A stretch of 64,000 nucleotides of DNA from Eutreptiella sp. 'Long Island Sound 2002' (Eukaryota; Euglenozoa; Euglenophyceae; Eutreptiales; Eutreptiaceae), in assembly GCA_964036045.1 (NCBI GenBank), contig OZ038379.1:186272495-186336494 (forward strand). The letters are read 5' to 3'. The translations under genes and the position numbers were made by a program. Shown here one piece after another: positions 53,801 to 64,000 of the stretch. The notes under the pieces are model-generated. The model was not told the origin of the DNA. It saw nothing but the letters and a program-made list of their open reading frames with translations, and searched no databases. Numbering within the stretch: the stretch's first letter is position 1; each line of letters starts with the position of its first letter.

Positions 53801-56800
53801 CCTTTTCAACTCACCCCATGCCCTCCAAACACATTTCACACAGTGCCAACACCTCAAACCCCCTTTTCAACTGCCCCCATGCCCTCAAAACATATTTCAC
53901 ACAGTGCCAACACCTCAAACCCCCTTTTAACTGCCCCCATGCCCTCGAGACATATTTCACCCAATGCCAACACCTCACACCCCCTTTTCAACTCCCCCCA
54001 TGCCCTCAAAACATATTTCACACAGTGCCAACACCTCAAACCCCCTTTTCAACTGACCCCATGCCCTCAAAACACATTTCACCCAATGCCAACACCTCAA
54101 ACCCCCTTTTCAACTGCCCCCATGCCCTCGAAACATATTTCACACAGTGCCAACACCTCAAACCCCCTTTTCAACTCACCCCATGCCCTCCAAACACATT
54201 TCACACAGTGCCAACACCTCAAACCCCCTTTTCAACTGCCCCCATGCCCTCAAAACATATTTCACACAGTGCCAACACCTCAAACCCCCTTTTAACTGCC
54301 CCCATGCCCTCAAAACACATTTCACACAATGCCAACACCTCAAACCCCCGTTTCAACTGCCCCCATGCCCTCAAAACACATTTCGCCCAATGCCAACACC
54401 TCAAACCCCCTTTTCAACTGCCCCCATGCCCTCAAAACATATTTCGGCCAGTGCCAACACCTCAAACCCCCTTTTCAACTGCCCCCATGCCCTCAAAACA
54501 CATTTCACACAATGCCAACACCTCAAACCCCCGTTTCAACTGCCCCCATGCCCTGAAAACACATTTCACCCACCAGTGCCAACACCTCAAACCCCCTTTT
54601 CAACTCACCCCATGCCCTCAAAACACATTTCACACAGTGCCAACACCACACCCCCCCTTTTCAACTGCCCCCATGCCCTCAAAACATATTTCACCCAGTG
54701 CCAACACCTCAAACCCCCGTTTCAACTGCCCCCATGCCCTCAAAGCACATTTCACCCAATGCCAACACCTCAAACCCCCTTTTCAACTGCCCCCATGCCC
54801 TCAAAACATATGTCACACAGTGCAAACACCTCAAACCCCCGTTTCAACTGCCCCCATGCCGCCAAAACACATTTCACCAACCAGTGCCAACACCTCAAAC
54901 CCCCTTTTCAACTCAGCCCATGCCCTCAAAACACATTTCACACAGTGCCAACACCTCAAACCCCCTTTTCAACTGCCCCCATGCCCTCAAAACATATTTC
55001 ACCCAATGCCAACACCTCAAACCCCCTTTTCAACTGCCCCCATGCCCTCAAAACACATTTCACCCAATGCCAACACCTCAAACCCCCTTTTCAACTCACC
55101 CCATGCCCTCAAAACACATTTCACACAGTGCCAACACCTCAAACCCCCTTTTCAACTGCCCCCATGCCCTCGAGACATATTTCACCCAGTGCCAACACCT
55201 CAAACCCCCTTTTCAACTGCCCCCATGCCCTCAAAACATATTTCACACAGTGCCAACACCTCAAACCCCCTTTTCAACTCACCCCATGCCCTCCAAACAC
55301 ATTTCACACAGTGCCAACACCTCAAACCCCCTTTTCAACTGCCCCCATGCCCTCAAAACACATTTCACACAGTGCCAACACCTCAAACCCCCTTTTAACT
55401 GCCCCCATGCCCTCAAAACATATTTCACCCAGTGCCAACACCTCAAACCCCCTTTTCAACTGCCCCCATGCCCTCAAAACACATTTCACCCAATGCCAAC
55501 ACCTCAAACCCCCTTTTCAACTGCCCCCATGCCCTCAAAACACATTTCACACAATGCCAACACCTCAAACCCCCGTTTCAACTGCCCCCATGCCCTGAAA
55601 ACACATTTCACCCACCAGTGCCAACACCTCAAACCCCCTTTTCAACTCACCCCATGCCCTCAAAACACATTTCACACAGTGCCAACACCACACCCCCCCT
55701 TTTCAACTGCCCCCATGCCCTCAAAACATATGTCACACAGTGCAAACACCTCAAACCCCCGTTTCAACTGCCCCCATGCCGCCAAAACACATTTCACCCA
55801 CCAGTGCCAACACCTCAAACCCCCTTTTCAACTCACCCCATGCCCTCAAAACACATTTCACACAGTGCCAACACCTCAAACCCCCTTTTCAACTGCCCCC
55901 ATGCCCTCGAGACATATTTCACCCAGTGCCAACACCTCAAACCCCCTTTTCAACTGCCCCCATGCCCTCAAAACACATTTCACCCAATGCCAACACCTCA
56001 AACCCCCTTTTCAACTGCCCCCATGCCCTCAAAACACATTTCACCCAATGCCAACACCTCAAACCCCCTTTTCAACTCACCCCATGCCCTCAAAACACAT
56101 TTCACACAGTGCCAAAACCTCAAACCCCCTTTTCAACTGCCCCCATGCCCTCGAGACATATTTCACCCAGTGCCAACACCTCAAACCCCCTTTTCTACTG
56201 CCCCCATGCCCTCAAAACACATTTCACCTAGTGCCAACACCTCAAACCCCCTTTTCAACTGCCCCCATGCCCTCAAAACACATTTCACCCAATGCCAACA
56301 CCTCACACCCCCTTTTCAACTCCCCCCATGCCCTCAAAACATATTTCACACAGTGCCAACACCTCAAACCCCCTTTTCAACCGACCCCATGCCCTGAAAA
56401 CACATTTCACCCAATGCCAACACCTCAAACCCCCTTTTCAACTGCCCCCATGCCCTCAAAACATATTTCACCCAATGCCAACACCTCAAACCCCCTTTTC
56501 AACTCACCCCATGCCCTCCAAACACATTTCACACAGTGCCAACACCTCAAACCCCCTTTTCAACTGCCCCCATGCCCTCAAAACATATTTCACACAGTGC
56601 CAACACCTCAAACCCCCTTTTAACTGCCCCCATGCCCTCGAGACATATTTCACCCAGTGCCAACACCTCAAACCCCCTTTTCAACTGCCCCCATGCCCTC
56701 AAAACACATTTCGCCCAATGCCAACACCTCAAACCCCCTTTTCAACTACCCCCATGCCCTCAAAACACATTTCACCCAATGCCAACACCTCAAACCCCCT

Positions 56801-58249
56801 TTTCAACTGCCCCCATGCCCTCAAAACATATTTCGGCCAGTGCCAACACCTCAAACCCCCTTTTCAACTGCCCCCATGCCCTCAAAACACATTTCACCCA
56901 ATGCCAACACCTCACACCCCCTTTTCAACTCCCCCCATGCCCTCAAAACATATTTCACACAGTGCCAACACCTCAAACCCCCTTTTCAACCGACCCCATG
57001 CCCTGAAAACACATTTCACCCAATGCCAACACCTCAAACCCCCTTTTCAACTGCCCCCATGCCCTCAAAACATATTTCACACAGTGCCAACACCTCAAAC
57101 CCCCTTTTCAACTCACCCCATGCCCTCCAAACACATTTCACACAGTGCCAACACCTCAAACTCCCTTTTCAACTGCCCCCATGCCCTCAAAACATATTTC
57201 ACACAGTGCCAACACCTCAAACCCCCTTTTAACTGCCCCCATGCCCTCGAGACATATTTCACCCAGTGCCAACACCTCAAACCCCCTTTTCAACTGCCCC
57301 CATGCCCTCAAAACACATTTCGCCCAATGCCAACACCTCAAACCCCCTTTTCAACTGCCCCCATGCCCTCAAAACACATTTCACCCAATGCCAACACCTC
57401 AAACCCCCTTTTCAACTGCCCCCATGCCCTCAAAACATATTGCGGCCAGTGCCAACACCTCAAACCCCCTTTTCAACTGCCCCCATGCCCTCAAAACACA
57501 TTTCACACAATGCCAACACCTCAAACCCCCGTTTCAACTGCCCCCATGCCCTGAAAACACATTTCACCCACCAGTGCCAACACCTCAAACCCCCTTTTCA
57601 ACTCACCCCATGCCCTCAAAACACATTTCACACAGTGCCAACACCACACCCCCCCTTTTCAACTGCCCCCATGCCCTCAAAACATATTTCACCCAGTGCC
57701 AACACCTCAAACCCCCGTTTCAACTGCCCCCATGCCCTCAAAGCACATTTCACGCAATGCCAACACCTCAAACCCCCTTTTCAACTGCCCCCATGCCCTC
57801 AAAACATATGTCACACAGTGCAAACACCTCAAACCCCCTTTTCAACTGCCCCCATGCCGCCAAAACACATTTCACCCACCAGTGCCAACACCTCAAACCC
57901 CCTTTTCAACTCACCCCATGCCCTCAAAACACATTTCACACAGTGCCAACACCTCAAACCCCCTTTTCAACTGCCCCCATGCCCTCGAGACATATTTCAC
58001 CCAGTGCCAACACCTCAAACCCCCTTTTCAACTGCCCCCATGCCCTCAAAACACATTTCACCCAATGCCAACACCTCAAACCCCCTTTTCAACTGCCCCC
58101 ATGCCCTCAAAACACATTTCACCCAATGCCAACACCTCAAACCCCCTTTTCAACTCACCCCATGCCCTCAAAACACATTTCACCCAATGCCAACACCTCA
58201 AACCCCCTTTTCAACTCACCCCATGCCCTCAAAACACATTTCACCCAGT

Positions 58250-59474
58250 GCCAACACCTCAAACCCCCTTTTCAACTGCCCCCATGCCCTCGAGACATAT
58301 TTCACCCAGTGCCAACACCTCAAACCCCCTTTTCAACTGCCCCCATGCCCTCAAAACATATTTCACACAGTGCCAACACCTCAAACCCCCTTTTCAACTC
58401 ACCCCATGCCCTCCAAACACATTTCACACAGTGCCAACACCTCAAACCCCCTTTTCAACTGCCCCCATGCCCTCAAAACACATTTCACACAGTGCCAACA
58501 CCTCAAACCCCCTTTTAACTGCCCCCATGCCCTCGAGACATATTTCACCCAGTGCCAACACCTCAAACCCCCTTTTCAACTGCCCCCATGCCCTCAAAAC
58601 ACATTTCGCCCAATGCCAACACCTCAAACCCCCTTTTCAACTGCCCCCATGCCCTCAAAACACATTTCACCCAATGCCAACACCTCAAACCCCCTTTTCA
58701 ACTGCCCCCATGCCCTCAAAACATATTTCGGCCAGTGCCAACACCTCAAACCCCCTTTTCAACTGCCCCCATGCCCTCAAAACACATTTCACACAATGCC
58801 AACACCTCAAACCCCCGTTTCAACTGCCCCCATGCCCTGAAAACACATTTCACCCACCAGTGCCAACACCTCAAACCCCCTTTTCAACTCACCCCATGCC
58901 CTCAAAACACATTTCACACAGTGCCAACACCACACCCCCCCTTTTCAACTGCCCCCATGCCCTCAAAACATATTTCACCCAGTGCCAACACCTCAAACCC
59001 CCGTTTCAACTGCCCCCATGCCCTCAAAGCACATTTCACGCAATGCCAACACCTCAAACCCCCTTTTCAACTGCCCCCATGCCCTCAAAACATATGTCAC
59101 ACAGTGCAAACACCTCAAACCCCCGTTTCAACTGCCCCCATGCCGCCAAAACACATTTCACCCACCAGTGCCAACACCTCAAACCCCCTTTTCAACTCAC
59201 CCCATGCCCTCAAAACACATTTCACACAGTGCCAACACCTCAAACCCCCTTTTCAACTGCCCCCATGCCCTCGAGACATATTTCACCCAGTGCCAACACC
59301 TCAAACCCCCTTTTCAACTGCCCCCATGCCCTCAAAACACATTTCACCCAATGCCAACACCTCAAACCCCCTTTTCAACTGCCCCCATGCCCTCAAAACA
59401 CATTTCACCCAATGCCAACACCTCAAACCCCCTTTTCAACTCACCCCATGCCCTCAAAACACATTTCACACAGT
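58250..59474 (+). repeat. 1,225-bp HOR unit of Domain IV (best example)
   Basis: This unit is followed by a near-identical one from about 59,475 at a 1,225-bp offset. The unit is 20 monomers with two 64-bp and one 60-bp members. The block from 57,696 matches 58,982 at 1,286 bp, one monomer more. The second unit has a private AAAACATTTTTCACAC near 59,580. Confidence 0.85.
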
Positions 59475-60310
59475 GCCAACACCTCAAACCCCCTTTTCAA
59501 CTGCCCCCATGCCCTCGAGACATATTTCACCCAGTGCCAACACCTCAAACCCCCTTTTCAACTGCCCCCATGCCCTCAAAACATTTTTCACACAGTGCCA
59601 ACACCTCAAACCCCCTTTTCAACTCACCCCATGCCCTCCAAACACATTTCACACAGTGCCAACACCTCAAACCCCCTTTTCAACTGCCCCCATGCCCTCA
59701 AAACACATTTCACACAGTGCCAACACCTCAAACCCCCTTTTAACTGCCCCCATGCCCTCGAGACATATTTCACCCAGTGCCAACACCTCAAACCCCCTTT
59801 TCAACTGCCCCCATGCCCTCAAAACACATTTCGCCCAATGCCAACACCTCAAACCCCCTTTTCAACTGCCCCCATGCCCTCAAAACACATTTCACCCAAT
59901 GCCAACACCTCAAACCCCCTTTTCAACTCACCCCATGCCCTCAAAACATATTTCAGCCAGTGCCAACACCTCAAACCCCCTTTTCAACTGCCCCCATGCC
60001 CTCAAAACACATTTCACACAATGCCAACACCTCAAACCCCCGTTTCAACTGCCCCCATGCCCTGAAAACACATTTCACCCACCAGTGCCAACACCTCAAA
60101 CCCCCTTTTCAATTCACCCCATGCCCTCAAATCAGATTTCACACAGTGCCACAACCACACCCCCCCTTTTCAACTGCCCCCGTGCCCTCAAAACATATTT
60201 CACCCAGTGCCAACACCTCAAACCCCCGTTTCAACTCACCCCATGCCCTCAAAGCACATTTCACGCAATGCCAACACCTCAAACCCCCTTTTCAACTCAC
60301 CCCATGCCCT

Positions 60311-60798
60311 CAAAACACATTTCACACAGTGCCAACACCTCAAACCCCCGTTTCAACTGCCCCCATGCCCTCAAAACACATTTCGCCCAATGCCAACACC
60401 TCAAACCCCCTTTTCAACTGCCCCCATGCCCTCAAAACACATTTCACCCAATGACAACACCTCAAACCCCTTTTTCAACTGCCCCCATGCCCTCAAAACA
60501 TATTTCACCCAATGCCAACACCTCAAACCCCCTTTTCAACTGCCCCCATGCCCTCAAAACAGATTTTACACAGTGCCAACACCTCAAACCCCCGTTTCAA
60601 CTGCCCCCATGCCCTCAAAACACATTTCGCCCAATGCCAACACCTCAAACCCCCTTTTCAACTGCCCCCATGCCCTCAAAACACATTTCACCCAATGACA
60701 ACACCTCAAACCCCTTTTTCAACTGCCCCCATGCCCTCAAAACATATTTCACCCAATGCCAACACCTCAAACCCCCTTTTCAACTGCCCCCATGCCCT
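60311..60798 (+). repeat. 4-monomer (244-bp) tandem duplication
   Basis: The rare CCCAATGACAACACC with CCCCTTTTTCAAC pair lies near 60,450-60,475 and again 244 bp later (4 x 61). The same TTTCGCCCAATG monomer precedes each. The second copy carries AAAACAGATTTTACACAG near 60,558. Confidence 0.88.
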
Positions 60799-63149
60799 CA
60801 AAACACATTTCACACAATGCCAACACCTCAAACCCCCGTTTCAACTGCCCCCATGCCCTGAAAACACATTTCACCCACCAGTGCCAACACCTCAAACCCC
60901 CTTTTCAATTCACCCCATGCCCTCAAATCAGATTTCACACAGTGCCAACACCACACCCCCCCTTTTCAACTGCCCCCGTGCCCTCAAAACATATTTCACC
61001 CAGTGCCAACACCTCAAACCCCCGTTTCAACTCACCCCATGCCCTCAAAGCACATTTCACGCAATGCCAACACCTCAAACCCCCTTTTCAACTCACCCCA
61101 TGCCCTCAAAACACATTTCACACAGTGCCAACACCTCAAACCCCCTTTTCAACTGCCCCCATGCCCTCAAGACATATTTCACCCAGTGCCAACACCTCAA
61201 ACCCCCGTTTCAACTGCCCCCATGCCCTCAAAACACATTTCGCCCAATGCCAACACCTCAAACCCCCTTTTCAACTGCCCCCATGCCCTCAAAACACATT
61301 TCACACAGTGCCAACACCTCAAACCCCCTTTTCAACTGCCCCCATGCCCTCAAAACACATTTCACACAGTGCCAACACCTCAAACCCCGTTTTCAACTCA
61401 CCCCATGCCCTCAAAACATATTTCACCCAGTGCCAACACCTCAAACCCCCTTTTCAACTGCCCCCATGCCCTCGAGACATATTTCACCCAATGCTAACAC
61501 CTCAAACCCCCTTTTCAACTGCCCCCATGCCCTCAAAACATATTTCGCCCAATGCCAACACCTCAAACCCCCTTTTCAACTGCCCCCATGCCCTCAAAAC
61601 ACATTTCACCCAATGCCAACACCTCAAACCCCCTTTTCAACTGCCCCCATGCCCTCAAAATATATTTCGGCCGGTGCCAACACCTCAAACCCCCTTTTCA
61701 ACTGCCCCCATGCCCTCAAAACACATTTCACACAGTGCCAACACCACACCCCCCCTTTTCAACTGCCCCCATGCCCTCAAAACATATTTCACTCAGTGCC
61801 AACACCTCAAACCCCCGTTTCAACTGCCCCCATGCCCTCAAAGCACATTTCACGCAATGCCAACACCTCAAACCCCCTTTTCAACTGCCCCCATGCCCTC
61901 AAAACATATGTCACACAGTGCAAACACCTCAAACCCCCGTTTCAACTGCCCCCATGCCGCCAAAACACATTTCACCCACCAGTGCCAACACCTCAAACCC
62001 CCTTTTCAACTCACCCCATGCCCTCAAAACACATTTCACACAGTGCCAACACCTCAAACCCCCTTTTCAACTGCCCCCATGCCCTCGAGATATATTTCAC
62101 CCAGTGCCAACACCTCAAACCCCCTTTTCAACTGCCCCCATGCCCTCAAAACACATTTCACCCAATGCCAACACCTCAAACCCCCTTTTCAACTCACCCC
62201 ATGCCCTCAAAACACATTTCACACAATGCCAACACCTCAAACCCCCTTTTCAACTGCCCCCATGCCCTCGAGACATATTTCACCCAGTGCCAACACCTCA
62301 AACCCCCTTTTCAACTGCCCCCATGCCCTCAAAACATATTTCACACAGTGCCAACACCTCAAACCCCCTTTTCAACTCACCCCATGCCCTCCAAACACAT
62401 TTCACACAGTGCCAACACCTCAAACCCCCTTTTCAACTGCCCCCATGCCCTCAAAACATATTTCACACAGTGCCAACACCTCAAACCCCCTTTTAACTGC
62501 CCCCATGCCCTCGAGACATATTTCACCCAGTGCCAACACCTCAAACCCCCTTTTCAACTGCCCCCATGCCCTCAAAACACATTTCGCCCAATGCCAACAC
62601 CTCAAACCCCCTTTTCAACTGCCCCCATGCCCTCAAAACACATTTCACCCAATGCCAACACCTCAAACCCCCTTTTCAACTGCCCCCATGCCCTCAAAAC
62701 ATATTTCGGCCAGTGCCAACAGCTCAAACCCCCTTTTCAACTGCCCCCATGCCCTCAAAACACATTTCACACAATGCCAACACCTCAAACCCCCGTTTCA
62801 ACTGCCCCCATGCCCTGAAAACACATTTCACCCACCAGTGCCAACACCTCAAACCCCCTTTTCAACTCACCCCATGCCCTCAAAACACATTTCACACAGT
62901 GCCAACACCACACCCCCCCTTTTCAACTGCCCCCATGCCCTCAAAACATATTTCACCTAGTGCCAACACCTCAAACCCCCGTTTCAACTGCCCCCATGCC
63001 CTCAAAGCACATTTCACGCAATGCCAACACCTCAAACCCCCTTTTCAACTCACCCCATGCCCTCAAACATATGTCACACAGCGCAAACACCTCAAACCCC
63101 CGTTTCAACTGCCCCCATGCCGCCAAAACACATTTCACCCACCAGTGCC

Positions 63150-64000
63150 AACACCTCAAACCCCCTTTTCAACTCACCCCATGCCCTCAAAACATATTTC
63201 ACACAGTGCCAACACCTCAAACCCCCTTTTCAACTGCCCCCATGCCCTCAAGACATATTTCACCCAGTGCCAACACCTCAAACCCCCGTTTCAACTGCCC
63301 TCATGCCCTCAAAACACATTTCGCCCAATGCCAACACCTCAAACCCCCTTTTCAACTGCCCCCATGCCCTCAAAACACATTTCACCCAATGACAACACCT
63401 CAAACCCCTTTTTCAACTGCCCCCATGCCCTCAAAACATATTTCACCCAATGCCAACACCTCAAACCCCCTTTTCAACTGCCCCCACGCCCTCAAAACAT
63501 ATTTCACACAGTGCCAACACCTCACAGCCCCCTTTCAACTCCCCCCATGCCCTCAAAACATATTTCACCCAGTGCCAACACCTCAAACCCCCTTTTCAAC
63601 TCACCCCATGCCCTCAAAACATATTTCACACAGTGCCAACACCTCAAACCCCCTTTTCAACTGCCCCCATGCCCTCAAGACATATTTCACCCAGTGCCAA
63701 CACCTCAAACCCCCGTTTCAACTGCCCTCATGCCCTCAAAACACATTTCGCCCAATGCCAACACCTCAAACCCCCTTTTCAACTGCCCCCATGCCCTCAA
63801 AACACATTTCACCCAATGACAACACCTCAAACCCCTTTTTCAACTGCCCCCATGCCCTCAAAACATATTTCACCCAATGCCAACACCTCAAACCCCCTTT
63901 TCAACTGCCCCCACGCCCTCAAAACATATTTCACACAGTGCCAACACCTCAAACCCCCTTTTCAACTGCCCCCATGCCCTCAAAACACATTTCACACAGT
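63150..64000 (+). repeat. 7-monomer (427-bp) tandem duplication at the window end
   Basis: CCCTCAAGACAT, CTGCCCTCATG (63,301 and 63,728), TTTCGCCC, AATGACAACACC with CCCCTTTTTC, and CCCCCACGCCC (63,484 and 63,911) recur at 427 bp (7 x 61). The first copy ends with a divergent monomer CTCACAGCCCCCTTTCAAC near 63,530. The second copy reaches the window edge, so further copies may follow. Confidence 0.9.

Larger units (their letters stand above)
50400..63150 (+). repeat. Domain IV: ~1.2-kb higher-order repeat marked by CTCGAG monomers
   Basis: The recurring order is CCCTCCAAAC, a 60-bp CCCTTTTAACTG monomer, CCCTCGAGAC, TTTCGCCCAATG, TTTCGGCCAG, CCCGTTTC, TGA plus a 64-bp monomer, CACCACACCCCCCC, CAAAGCACATTTCACGCAATG, CATATGTCACACAGTGCAAAC, then CCGCCA plus a 64-bp monomer. 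The 60-bp monomer recurs near 50,560, 51,785, 53,193, 53,927, 54,292, 55,395, 56,620, 57,229, 58,515, 59,740 and 62,493. Spacings include 1,225 bp three times (20 monomers +5), 1,286 bp, 1,103 bp, 734 bp, 609 bp and 365 bp, so units have gained and lost monomers. Confidence 0.85.
1..64000 (+). repeat. 61-bp satellite DNA array spanning the whole window
   Basis: A 61-bp unit repeats head to tail from the first to the last base; unit starts (AAACATATTT or AAACACATTT) fall at 1, 62, 123, 184 and so on. The invariant skeleton is an A-tract, CA[TC]ATTTCAC, [AG]TGCC, CAACACCTCAAACCCCC, TTTTCAAC, a C-run and ATGCCCTCA. Variation is concentrated at a few positions: CATATTT/CACATTT, CACACAG/CACCCAG/CACCCAA, CCCTTTT/CCCGTTT, CTGCCCCC/CTCACCCC/CTCCCCCC, and CCCTCA/GCGCTCA/CCGCCA/CCCTCGA/CCCTGA. 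About 1,050 copies fit the window. There is no flanking or interrupting unique sequence, so no stretch holds a gene. Composition is strongly C-rich on + (about 43% C, 7% G). What is seen is a satellite or megasatellite. Its location in heterochromatin is an inference, and the species and family name are unknown to me. Confidence 0.98.

Noticed and set aside
1-64000. CRISPR array
   Set aside because: The whole 61-bp unit is repeated with no unique spacers between short repeats, and no cas genes are present.
1-64000. Telomeric or TERRA-promoter type repeat (CCCTAA, or 61-29-37-bp subtelomeric repeats)
   Set aside because: There are no CCCTAA runs or interleaved 29- or 37-bp repeats, and the monomer is CpG-free whereas the TERRA promoter repeats are CpG-rich.
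1-64000. CENP-B box in the TTTCGGCC or TTTCGCCC variants
   Set aside because: The variants contain TTCG but lack the downstream A and CGGG positions required by the CENP-B box, so a centromeric role is not supported by motif.
1-64000. Stable G-quadruplex formation on the minus strand
   Set aside because: G5 runs are spaced 10 and then about 41 nt apart, so a compact four-run intramolecular quadruplex does not fit; only long-loop or intermolecular forms would be possible.
1-64000. Bacterial or phage accessory region with hidden genes
   Set aside because: There is no sequence other than the satellite, no ribosome-binding-site plus gene arrangement, and no RNA gene; a prokaryotic origin is very unlikely.

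Overview
The whole window is one uninterrupted tandem array of a short satellite monomer. The usual unit is 61 bp, giving roughly 1,050 copies over 64 kb. The array enters at base 1 and leaves at base 64,000 in the same head-to-tail orientation, so both edges lie outside the window. I see no single-copy DNA, gene, RNA gene, transposon, CRISPR array or non-repeat spacer. A gene-free array of this size with layered higher-order repeats (HORs) points to eukaryotic heterochromatin (pericentromeric, subtelomeric, microchromosomal or sex-chromosomal). Short A- and T-tracts spaced about 30 bp apart resemble the general design of some avian satellites, but I cannot name the species or match the monomer to a known family.

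The monomer has about 18 A, 26 C, 4 G and 13 T on the + strand. Its landmarks are an A-tract followed by CATATTTCAC or CACATTTCAC, then AGTGCC or AATGCC, CCTCAAACCCCCTTTTCAAC, a C-run (TGCCCCC, TCACCCC or TCCCCCC) and ATGCCCTCA. A recurrent 64-bp form has a 3-bp insertion. Rarer forms are 60 bp (1-bp deletion), 62 bp, and one of about 50 bp.

Layout, from comparing variants by eye: Domain I (1 to about 15.6 kb) is a mixed array rich in 64-bp monomers, with large duplications at 2.3-5.5 kb and 8.0-11.8 kb. Domain II (about 15.6-43.85 kb) is built from a roughly 29-monomer (1.77-kb) HOR that has been tandemly and segmentally re-duplicated. It almost lacks 64-bp monomers after about 24 kb, and I see no CTCGAG in it. 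Domain III (about 43.85-50.4 kb) is mixed again and resembles Domain I. Domain IV (about 50.4-63.15 kb) is a 1.2-1.3-kb HOR marked by CTCGAG monomers and a 1-bp-deleted monomer. The last 850 bp is a 7-monomer (427-bp) tandem duplication.

The many long + strand open frames, up to 3,005 codons, are by-products of the repeat. The monomer has no stop codon in any + strand frame and its length is 1 mod 3, so every frame stays open and the translation has a 61-residue period (three monomers). I therefore annotate no protein-coding gene.
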